Below, piece by piece: positions 1-4,869 of a stretch of 6,568 bases of DNA (within the stretch, counting starts at the first letter, position 1; each line of letters starts with the position of its first letter). Source of the stretch: an uncultured Clostridia bacterium (GTDB lineage: Bacteria; Bacillota; Clostridia; Oscillospirales; Ruminococcaceae); contig CANPWR010000073.1 in NCBI GenBank assembly GCA_947584825.1, forward strand, positions 1 through 6,568. The letters are read 5' to 3'. The notes beneath the pieces are model-generated. The model saw only the letters and a list, made by a program, of their open reading frames with translations. It had not been told where the DNA came from and searched no databases. The position numbers and the translations under genes were made by a program.

Positions 1-15
1 TCTCCAAAGGCAGCA

Positions 16-31
16 GAGCCACCGGAGGCTC
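16..31 (-). other. Short GC-rich hairpin just after the ACT-domain gene
   Basis: Ten bases beyond the stop of the ACT gene, the minus strand can fold GAGCC-TCCGGT-GGCTC (5 bp stem). An alternative, mutually exclusive stem pairs ACCGG (33-37) with CCGGT (21-25). There is no T-run after the stem, so it is not a textbook intrinsic terminator. It could be the start of an intergenic repeat or part of the leader of the next gene outside the window. A GGAG sequence lies near the edge on the minus strand. Confidence 0.3.
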
Positions 32-40
32 ACCGGTCAA

Positions 41-310
41 TTAAATATGGTGCATACAGTTAAAAACGTCCTCGTGCATTGCGGTTATCGAAAGACCGAG
101 TTTTTTTCCCAGTTCCGACATTTTATCGCTTAACTCTGCAAAAGGAATATTCAGCTTTGAAATATCTACAAGCATAATCATAGCAAACATATCCTGCAAC
201 ACAGATTGAGTAACCTCTATAACATTTGCTTTATATTCAGAACAAACAGACGAAACCTTAGCAAGAATACCTATATCGTCTTTTCCTATTACGGTAACAA
301 TAGCTCTCAT
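41..310 (-). CDS. ACT-domain protein, UPF0237 family
   Basis: This 89-residue protein is a single ACT domain. It opens with the typical first strand and turn (MRAIVTVIGKDDIGILAKV), where the D-x-x-G-I-L turn is the usual ligand-binding region of ACT folds. A helix (SSVCSEYKANVIEV) and a hydrophobic strand (FAMIMLVDIS) follow. Length and sequence fit the stand-alone UPF0237 family, which resembles the ACT half of the glycine cleavage regulator GcvR. Such proteins are cytoplasmic and presumed to sense amino acids; the ligand here is unknown. The ATG is preceded by GGAGG at 318-322 with 7 nt spacing, which fixes the start. In many Firmicutes this gene precedes a DUF711/PFL-family gene; the downstream side lies outside the window, so that cannot be tested. 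Family assignment is confident, the function is not. Confidence 0.88.
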   Translation of the reverse strand: MRAIVTVIGKDDIGILAKVSSVCSEYKANVIEVTQSVLQDMFAMIMLVDISKLNIPFAELSDKMSELGKKLGLSITAMHEDVFNCMHHI

Positions 311-348
311 TATTAAACCTCCGCACTATTATTTTTATATTTAAAATA

Positions 349-377
349 AGTATAACATAAAACAAGAAAAAAAGAAA
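349..377 (-). promoter_or_regulatory. Likely sigma-A promoter of the ACT-domain gene
   Basis: On the minus strand TGTTATACT gives an extended -10 (TATACT at 349-354) about 40 nt before the start codon. The expected -35 position holds only a weak T-rich match, so activity would depend on the extended -10. Sequence match only. Confidence 0.45.
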
Positions 378-461
378 TACCTTAATTGGATATTTTTATA
401 ATATGTTTGGACTTAGGAAAAAAGAAAACGGGCGCTGAGATATTGAACTGCTCCAAATTGA

Positions 462-490
462 ACGGACAGTACAAAAGACACCCATATGGT
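462..490 (+). repeat. Left terminal inverted repeat of the IS relic
   Basis: Starts ACGGACAGTACAAAAGACAC and ends ATATGGT. It matches the reverse complement of 947-977 with the first 10 bases identical, two substitutions in the next 12, and then a 2-nt gap. It lies just outside the stop codon of the broken transposase (500-502). Confidence 0.8.
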
Positions 491-499
491 GTAAAGGTA

Positions 500-913
500 T
501 TAAATTTTAAGCAACAAACTGATTTCATTTTCAAGCGGAGTCAGTTTTGTTTTAAGCTGAGTTCTTTCGTTGTTGTAGAAGTGGATGTATTGATTTATGA
601 GGAGGCAAGCCTCCTCGTAGGTTTGGGTTTTACGAGGTATATACACTCTGTTTTGAGAATTGAGAAAAATTTTCCGTTAAAGCATTGTCGTAAGGAATGA
701 TGGCGGTAACTGTGTTCCGTCATTTCTTGGTCTCCTTTCGGTTTGATTTCTATTCCGGCAGCAAGCTTTTGCTGATTTCTATTGTATCTGTGGAAAAAAT
801 CTTTTATTTGGTCTTTACTAAAACCTAATTTTTCTGCTGTTTCTCTTTGTAATCATTGTTGTATTAATTCCAATATTTTTGTACAGTTTTATATGTCCGT
901 AATTCCTCGACAT
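500..913 (-). pseudogene. IS3-family transposase remnant (OrfA head joined to OrfB tail)
   Basis: A good ribosome binding site (AGGAGGG, 920-926) precedes an ATG at 911-913 that begins MSRNYGHIKLY. A frameshift follows, then KILELIQQ, an in-frame TGA (853-855), and QRETAEKLGFSKDQIKDFF with NRNQQKLAAGIEIKPKG: the helix-turn-helix OrfA of IS3-type elements. Somewhere between 696 and 732 this joins directly to the end of OrfB: PYDNALTENF, FFSILKTECIYLVKP, then, after more frameshifts, YEEACLLINQYIHFYNNER and QLKTKLTPLENEISLLLKI with a stop at 500-502. The DNA for the end of OrfA and most of the DDE integrase domain is gone; only the region around the last catalytic glutamate (…DNALTE-type) survives. 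At least two frameshifts, one nonsense codon and a large deletion make it clearly dead. The plus-strand open frames across this stretch are shadows. Confidence 0.82.
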
Positions 914-946
914 AAAAATCCCTCCTATGGTAGTTTATTTCATTTT

Positions 947-977
947 ACCATAAGAGGGTGTTTTTTCTACTGTCCGT
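947..977 (-). repeat. Right terminal inverted repeat of the IS relic
   Basis: Read on the minus strand it starts ACGGACAGTAGAAAAAACAC and ends TTATGGT, the partner of 462-490. It lies upstream of the transposase start and ribosome binding site, as expected for the left end of an IS3-type element in its own orientation. Confidence 0.8.
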
Positions 978-1038
978 TTTTTCTGGACTTTTTTATAAAC
1001 AAAATCATTGGGATCTTATCCTAGTCAGTCTGTTTAAA

Positions 1039-2331
1039 TTAGCGAATCCATATACTTTTTTTACTCCATTTGCTGTGGCTTTTATGTGATTCACCGTTGG
1101 AATCTGTTAATACAGTATAGGCTCTAACTCTTATGTAATATGTCTTATTTTTCTTTATCTTTTTTCCCTTAATAGTAATCTTTGTCTTTTTCGTTGTTTT
1201 GTCGAATACTATATTTCCCTTTTTAAATTTTTTACTGGTTGCTACCTGAACTTCATAACCTGTAGCCTTATTGACCTTTTTCCAAGTGACGTTTATTTTC
1301 TTGCCATTTCTGTTTGCAGTAAGTTTAGTTATAGTTGCCTGTTTAATCGATGATTTTGTTGTTTTAGCCTGAGCTTTAGATGTTTTTGCTGCCTTAGCTT
1401 GGGTTGCGGAGCTTTTTGTAGTTTTTGTTTGAGTAGCAGAAGTTTTTGTCGTTTTGATTTGTTCGGCAGTTGTTTTTGTCGTTTTAGTTTGCGTTGTAAA
1501 ATTTGTAGTTGTCGCGTTGCCATTAACAGTTATTTTTTTGCTATAACTCTGATTTGAATCAGCTTTTAATTTAACGCTTATGTTTGCCGTTCCATCACCT
1601 ATAGCAGTAAACCTGCCTTCAGAATCAATACTTACTACAGTTGGATCGCTAGAGGAAAAAGTATAGTCGCTTGCAACACCTGTACAATAAGCCGAAGTCC
1701 AACCCTGATTAATAATGCCATACTTGAATTGACCACTTTCATTTGTTCTCATATTAGATGTGCTTACAGATGCATATAACTTAACAAACGATTTCTGGAT
1801 AGAAATTGTGTTTGCTTTTTCAACTGTTCCTGATATATTAGGAATGTTTTCTGCTGCTTTATTACTAAAAGATTGAACCCAGTAATAAACAGAGTTGACT
1901 TTAAAGCAACCTATACCGATTGATTTATAATTAGAGCCTAATATATTTGCTCTATGACCTGATGAATTCATCCAGCCGTTCATAACAGACTCTGAGCTCA
2001 AATAATTTACTGCAATATTTTCGCCGTTGATTTTATTACAGATCGTAAAGCAAGTGCTTCCGTCAGGACGGGTATGAGAATAATATATACCGTTTTCCAT
2101 AGCTCTATCCATTGCGGCATTAAGCAGTTCGGTGTCCATTGACAGAGCGTTAAGACCGTTTGCACTTCTTTCATTATTGACAATTTTTAAAACTTCATTT
2201 GCCTTGTTATAATCGCATATACCTTTAACTTGTATGTTATATATGTCATTTGCCGACGCTGTTAGATTAAGTCCGGTAACTATTGAAAATGTCATAGCTA
2301 TTGATAATAATATACTGAAAATTCTTCTCAT
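1039..2331 (-). CDS. Secreted CAP/SCP-domain protein with Ig-like, Thr/Lys-repeat and FN3-like regions
   Basis: This 430-residue exported protein has a signal peptide (residues 1-27, basic MRR then a hydrophobic core, likely cut after ASA). Residues about 41-155 form a YkwD-type CAP (SCP/PR-1) domain with H86 in YSHTRPDG, GEN at 103-105 and SSGHRANIL around H126: the conserved His/Glu cavity residues are present. Residues about 180-269 look like a bacterial Ig-like (Big_2) domain, including FSSSDPTVVSIDSEGRF. Residues 281-330 are five Thr/Lys/Gln-rich decapeptides, and 331-430 an FN3-like domain (NVTWKKVNKATGYEVQV). No LPXTG or C-terminal membrane anchor is seen, so it is probably released or held to the wall by its very basic tail. 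Bacterial CAP proteins have no single agreed activity. GGAGGAG at 2337-2343, 5 nt before ATG, fixes the start. The gene is monocistronic with its own promoter; the downstream neighbour is the IS relic. Confidence 0.9.
   Translation of the reverse strand: MRRIFSILLSIAMTFSIVTGLNLTASANDIYNIQVKGICDYNKANEVLKIVNNERSANGLNALSMDTELLNAAMDRAMENGIYYSHTRPDGSTCFTICNKINGENIAVNYLSSESVMNGWMNSSGHRANILGSNYKSIGIGCFKVNSVYYWVQSFSNKAAENIPNISGTVEKANTISIQKSFVKLYASVSTSNMRTNESGQFKYGIINQGWTSAYCTGVASDYTFSSSDPTVVSIDSEGRFTAIGDGTANISVKLKADSNQSYSKKITVNGNATTTNFTTQTKTTKTTAEQIKTTKTSATQTKTTKSSATQAKAAKTSKAQAKTTKSSIKQATITKLTANRNGKKINVTWKKVNKATGYEVQVATSKKFKKGNIVFDKTTKKTKITIKGKKIKKNKTYYIRVRAYTVLTDSNGESHKSHSKWSKKSIWIR
1342..1491 (-). 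repeat. Five 30-bp tandem repeats encoding Thr/Lys/Gln decapeptides
   Basis: They encode QTKTTKTTAE, QIKTTKTSAT, QTKTTKSSAT, QAKAAKTSKA and QAKTTKSSIK (residues 281-330). Each unit is 10 residues and begins with Gln; later units diverge by T-to-A changes. This is a flexible, positively charged linker between the Ig-like and FN3-like domains, and a likely site of length variation between strains. Confidence 0.85.
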
Positions 2332-2456
2332 AATCTCTCCTCCAAAATTATTACACGTGAAATTTCAATATCTATATTTCATTTACCGCTGATTGTCTAA
2401 TTTATGTCTTAACCTCCAAAATAAAATATGATACAACATATATGCTGCATTTATAA

Positions 2457-2484
2457 ATTATATCATAAGCCCCCGATTTGTCAA
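2457..2484 (-). promoter_or_regulatory. Strong sigma-A promoter of the CAP-protein gene
   Basis: On the minus strand a perfect -35 TTGACA (2479-2484), a 16-nt spacer and a perfect -10 TATAAT (2457-2462), preceded by TGA to give an extended -10. Transcription would begin near 2450, leaving a leader of about 120 nt before the CAP start codon. The leader holds a second GGAGG (2413-2417) with no usable start codon behind it, and a weak stem TGAAAT/ATTTCA. I recognise no riboswitch. Confidence 0.8.
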
Positions 2485-2826
2485 TGAAAAAGGGCATTGA
2501 AATATATAGTATTTATTTTGGCTGCGTTAAGATTGAGAAAAAATTTTCATTTAACATCAGTAATCAGAAATCCAAAGTATAAGGACAAAATGTCCGTTTT
2601 CAGCGGCTGGAATGTGTCAGCCGTATCAGAGACGGGCGTTTGATTTTAGTGGGTTTATGCGGGGACAGGTGTCCCTGTAATCGCATTGAAAGTAAACTGC
2701 TATATACGCTTCACGTTATCGCTGAATATAAATCGCCGGAGCGTTTTCTATTCGACACGGATAAATTATTAATGGCGGAGAGTTTATAAATCACCTTAAC
2801 CAAGGGTAGATTTCTTCACATTTGGG
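2485..2826. other. Intergenic stretch between the two divergent promoters
   Basis: Lies between the outward-facing CAP and GNAT promoters. It holds a possible scrap of an IS3-type transposase (around 2527-2556, minus strand), a perfect GGACA-AAA-TGTCC inverted repeat (2583-2595), a second palindrome GGGACA-GG-TGTCCC (2662-2675), and an unrecognised open frame described separately. No complete gene with start and ribosome binding site is visible. Confidence 0.6.
2583..2789 (+). pseudogene. Unrecognised 68-codon open frame without a start codon
   Basis: After a TAA (2580-2582) this frame stays open for 68 codons to a TAA at 2787-2789, in DNA more GC-rich than its surroundings. The reading includes RIRDGRLILVGLCGD, then CPCNRIESKLLYTLHVIAEY and SPERFLFDTDKLLMAESL. 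The mix of charged and hydrophobic residues looks protein-like, with Cys at GLCGDRCPC suggesting a small metal or redox site. There is no ATG, GTG or TTG with a ribosome binding site at its beginning. I do not recognise the family. It may be the 3' end of a decayed gene brought in by a mobile element, or simply chance. Confidence 0.3.
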
Positions 2827-2835
2827 TGGTATAAT
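2827..2835 (+). promoter_or_regulatory. Extended -10 promoter of the GNAT gene
   Basis: TGGTATAAT is a perfect TGn extended -10. No good -35 is seen at the 17-nt position; TTCACA (2815-2820) is too close. Transcription would begin near 2842, about 50 nt before the GTG start, which fits a single-gene transcript. Confidence 0.6.
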
Positions 2836-2879
2836 ATTAAATATCAAGTGTGAAACTGTTCGACAAATCGGAATTTAAC

Positions 2880-2884
2880 GGAGG
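2880..2884 (+). promoter_or_regulatory. Ribosome binding site that sets the GNAT start
   Basis: GGAGG lies 7 nt before GTG at 2892. An upstream in-frame GTG at 2850 has no ribosome binding site and sits almost on the predicted transcription start, so the later GTG is preferred. Confidence 0.75.
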
Positions 2885-2891
2885 AATAGAC

Positions 2892-3308
2892 GTGAGTGAA
2901 TTAACCATAAAATACAATGAATTAAGTGCCAAAGAATTTATTTTTTTATGGGGAACTGTCTGGGGACAGGGTCCTTCTTTGGAACAAACTGAACTTGCTA
3001 TGAAAAATACACTATTCAGAGTGTCTGTGTATGACAAAGATAAAATAGTAGCTATGGCAAGAATGATCGGCGATATGGGGTTGGACTATTATATCAAAGA
3101 TGTTGTAGTAAGACCGGAATATCAACATAGGGGTATAGGAAAAATGCTAATCAATGAGTTGATGAAATTCATAAATGACAATGGCGTAAACGGTACAGAT
3201 ATTTTTGTGGAATTATGTGCTATGCCTGATAAGATTCCATTCTATGAAAAGTTCGGTTTTTCTGCAAACGAGGCACAAAGATTAAAAATAATGTATCGTG
3301 TAAAGTAA
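2892..3308 (+). CDS. GNAT-family N-acetyltransferase
   Basis: This protein of 138 residues (GTG start) is a single GNAT domain that would transfer an acetyl group from acetyl-CoA to an amine; the substrate is unknown. The acetyl-CoA pyrophosphate-binding motif A is clear: DVVVRPEYQHRGIGKMLINE, with Q78-H79-R80-G81-I82-G83-K84 fitting Q/R-x-x-G-x-G. The strand before it (KIVAMARMIGDMGLDYYIKD) and the C-terminal FYEKFGF (117-123) are typical of this subfamily. Length is normal for a single GNAT domain. Start choice rests on the ribosome binding site; starting at 2850 would add 14 residues (KLFDKSEFNGGIDV) not expected in the family. It has its own promoter and no operon partner; the following 400 bp are decayed DNA. 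It appears intact. Confidence 0.88.
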   Translation: MSELTIKYNELSAKEFIFLWGTVWGQGPSLEQTELAMKNTLFRVSVYDKDKIVAMARMIGDMGLDYYIKDVVVRPEYQHRGIGKMLINELMKFINDNGVNGTDIFVELCAMPDKIPFYEKFGFSANEAQRLKIMYRVK

Positions 3309-3567
3309 ATTCCCATTTGTCGAGACGTTGCAAAACCCTTTAGAAACTAAAGAGCGCACTTCTATACATAGGTCTGGCGACCATGTCTCGTGCGCTCTGC
3401 GAGGTTTCCTCTCTGACAACAGAATCCGTATTAATTTCCTTCAGGGAGTAAAATGCTTTATCGGCAACAATCAGTACAATAATTTGGAGTATTCAAAATA
3501 TGCCAGATATGGGTATAAAGACTATAGGACTATTGATGGTATTGATGTTTTAAAGAGTAAGCATAAA
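3309..3567. other. Non-coding or decayed stretch after the GNAT gene
   Basis: It begins with a structured segment (3321-3398, listed separately). From about 3440 to 3567 one plus-strand frame is open and reads, for example, NNLEYSKYARYGYKDY then RTIDGIDVLKSKHKA, with no ribosome binding site and no family I recognise. The same frame continues into the rfbA-like remnant, so part of it may be debris of the same lost cluster. LQGVK at about 3439-3453 recalls a segment shortly before the C-terminus of RfbA, but the distance does not fit without an insertion. Confidence 0.5.
3351..3398. repeat. Nested 48-nt inverted repeat with a crossing arm
   Basis: AGAGCGCAC (3351-3359) pairs perfectly with GTGCGCTCT (3390-3398). 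Inside, CAT-A-GGTC (3367-3374) pairs with GACC-ATG (3379-3385) around a TGGC loop, with one bulged A. GAAAC (3343-3347) can extend the base with GTTTC (3404-3408). In addition CGAGAC (3321-3326) is complementary to GTCTCG (3385-3390), which would cross or compete with the main stem. No T-run follows, so it is not a standard terminator. It may be an intergenic repeat, a recombination site or a structured RNA; I cannot decide. Confidence 0.6.
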
Positions 3568-3689
3568 GCGTCTATTGGTTATGTATCAAAAAGGTCGTAT
3601 CAAAGCGAGCAGCTAAAAAACTAGGTAAAGAGCTTGAAAAAACGGATTACGGTCAGTATCTTATTTCGTTGGCTGATGAGAATATATAG
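3568..3689 (+). pseudogene. rfbA: 3' remnant of glucose-1-phosphate thymidylyltransferase
   Basis: The plus strand reads KASIGYVSK in one frame (3568-3594 region), then, after an apparent one-base loss in the A-run at about 3588-3592, KVVSKRAAKKLGKELEK and TDYGQYLISLADENI in the next frame, ending at TAG 3687-3689. The G-Y-[IV]-x-K, then L-x-K-T-x-Y-G-Q-Y-L pattern is that of the extreme C-terminus of RfbA/RmlA (E. coli has KTGYGQYL at this place). The following gene is rfbB, 33 nt away, which supports the reading. Only about 40 of roughly 290 residues remain, so it cannot be functional. The match is short; confidence comes from motif plus neighbour. Confidence 0.6.
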
Positions 3690-3722
3690 TTTAAGTAATC
3701 TTGCAAAGGAGCAAAATATATT

Positions 3723-4745
3723 ATGAAGAAAATTATTGTAACAGGCGGAGCGGGATTTATAGGAGGAAACTTCGTTCATTATATGATGAAAAAGTATCCC
3801 GATTATAAGATCATTTGTCTTGACTGTCTCACATATGCAGGAAATCTGGAAACGCTTGAAAGTGTTGCAGACAACTCAAATTTTAGATTTGTAAAGGCTG
3901 ATATAACTGACAGAGAGGCAGTATTCAATCTTTTTGAGGAAGAACATCCTGACATAGTTGTAAATTTTGCCACAGAGAGCCATGTTGACAGAAGTATTGA
4001 AAACCCGGGTATTTTCTTAAATACTAATATTTTGGGTACGCAGACGCTTATGGACGCTTGCAGAAAGTATGGTATTGAGCGTTATCATCAGGTTTCTACC
4101 GATGAGGTTTATGGTGATTTGCCTCTTGACAGACCTGACCTGTTCTTTACTGAGGAAACTCCTATACACACAAGTTCACCTTATTCTGCATCGAAGGCTT
4201 CTGCGGATTTGCTGGTAGGTGCTTATTACAGAACCTACGGACTACCTGTTACAATAAGCAGATGTTCTAACAACTACGGTCCGTATCATTTCCCTGAAAA
4301 GCTTATTCCGCTTATGATAATAAATACTCTTCATGATAAGCCGCTTCCTGTATACGGAAAAGGCGAAAATGTACGTGACTGGCTTTATGTTGAGGATCAT
4401 TGTAAGGCTATTGACCTTATTATCCACAAGGGAACGGTTGGAGAGGTTTACAATATCGGGGGTCATAATGAGAAGACCAACATTGAAATTGTAAAAATCA
4501 TTCTCAAGGAGCTTGGAAAGAGCGAGGAGCTTATCACATATGTTGCCGACCGTAAGGGACACGATCTTAGATATGCAATAGATCCGACAAAAATTCACAA
4601 TGAGCTTGGATGGCTTCCCGAAACAAGGTTCGAGGACGGAATAAAGAAGACTATTCAATGGTATCTCGACAACAAGGACTGGTGGGAGAAAATCATAAGT
4701 GGTGAGTATAAGGATTACTACGAGAAAATGTACGTTAACAAGTAG
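3723..4745 (+). CDS. rfbB: dTDP-glucose 4,6-dehydratase
   Basis: Cytoplasmic NAD-dependent enzyme converting dTDP-glucose to dTDP-4-keto-6-deoxyglucose, the step after RfbA in making dTDP-L-rhamnose and related sugars for surface polysaccharides. It belongs to the extended short-chain dehydrogenase family: Rossmann GGAGFIG at residues 8-14, acidic D34 ending the second strand, ESHVDRSIENP (85-95), the catalytic STDEVYGD stretch with T126-D127-E128, and Y154-x-x-x-K158 in SPYSASKAS. Substrate-binding SRCSNNYGPYHFPEKLIP (179-196) and YGKGENVRDWLYVEDH (211-226) are intact. Length of 340 residues is normal. AAAGGAG (3705-3711) lies 11 nt before ATG, a slightly long gap. No rfbC, rfbD or intact rfbA is adjacent, only an rfbA scrap upstream, and I see no clear promoter; the remaining pathway genes must be elsewhere or absent. 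Transcription ends at the 4821-4863 hairpin. Confidence 0.95.
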   Translation: MKKIIVTGGAGFIGGNFVHYMMKKYPDYKIICLDCLTYAGNLETLESVADNSNFRFVKADITDREAVFNLFEEEHPDIVVNFATESHVDRSIENPGIFLNTNILGTQTLMDACRKYGIERYHQVSTDEVYGDLPLDRPDLFFTEETPIHTSSPYSASKASADLLVGAYYRTYGLPVTISRCSNNYGPYHFPEKLIPLMIINTLHDKPLPVYGKGENVRDWLYVEDHCKAIDLIIHKGTVGEVYNIGGHNEKTNIEIVKIILKELGKSEELITYVADRKGHDLRYAIDPTKIHNELGWLPETRFEDGIKKTIQWYLDNKDWWEKIISGEYKDYYEKMYVNK

Positions 4746-4820
4746 ACAAGAGAAAATAAACAATAAGCAATATACTAACAGTTTTAACTTACCAGTTATT
4801 GAATCTGATTTGTTTCTAAT

Positions 4821-4868
4821 AAAACTCCCTTAACCTATCTTATAGATAAGCTAAGGGAGTTTTTGTTT
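4821..4868. terminator. Bidirectional intrinsic terminator between rfbB and thrB
   Basis: AAAACTCCCTTA (4821-4832) pairs perfectly with TAAGGGAGTTTT (4852-4863), with an inner TATCT/AGATA stem closing the loop. T-rich sequence follows on the plus strand (TTTTTGTTTTT), and the minus strand also ends in TTTT after the stem. It sits between two converging genes and would stop both. Confidence 0.92.
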
Positions 4869-4869
4869 T

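Larger units (their letters stand above)
449..991 (-). mobile_element. Relic of an IS3-family insertion sequence, internally deleted
   Basis: Imperfect inverted repeats (462-490 and 947-977) bracket a broken transposase gene whose N-terminal part matches IS3-type OrfA and whose C-terminal part matches IS3-type OrfB. The whole relic is about 0.5 kb, whereas intact IS3-family elements are about 1.2-1.5 kb, so most of the middle, including the first part of the DDE catalytic domain, is missing. It cannot move by itself. The outermost ends are uncertain: similarity between the arms continues a little outside the core repeat (TCCA at 452-455 against TGGA at 984-987), but no clear target duplication is seen. 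The right arm ends about 50 bp beyond the stop of the CAP-protein gene. Confidence 0.78.

Noticed and set aside
386..700. 104-codon plus-strand open frame
   Set aside because: It lies antisense to the IS3-type transposase remnant and its left inverted repeat, has no ribosome binding site, and its translation resembles no family.
1011..1021. GGAT-CTT-ATCC mini-hairpin after the CAP stop as a terminator
   Set aside because: Only a 4-bp stem and no T-run after it on the minus strand; too weak to call.
782..1024. 80-codon plus-strand open frame
   Set aside because: Antisense to the OrfA part of the same remnant and running through the right inverted repeat; no ribosome binding site.
1329..1523. 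64-codon minus-strand frame inside the CAP gene
   Set aside because: A shifted reading of the decapeptide repeat region; low-complexity Lys/Gln/Leu/Arg sequence only.
2837..3037. Minus-strand frame opposite the GNAT gene
   Set aside because: Shadow of a gene with clear GNAT motifs on the plus strand.
3328..3624. 98-codon plus-strand frame taken as one gene
   Set aside because: It crosses the nested hairpin, has no ribosome binding site at its ATG, and its end is the out-of-frame part of the rfbA-like remnant; it is a composite of unrelated debris.
4242..4763. 173-codon minus-strand frame opposite rfbB
   Set aside because: Fully antisense to the conserved rfbB coding region; hydrophobic composition is a by-product of reverse-complemented codons.
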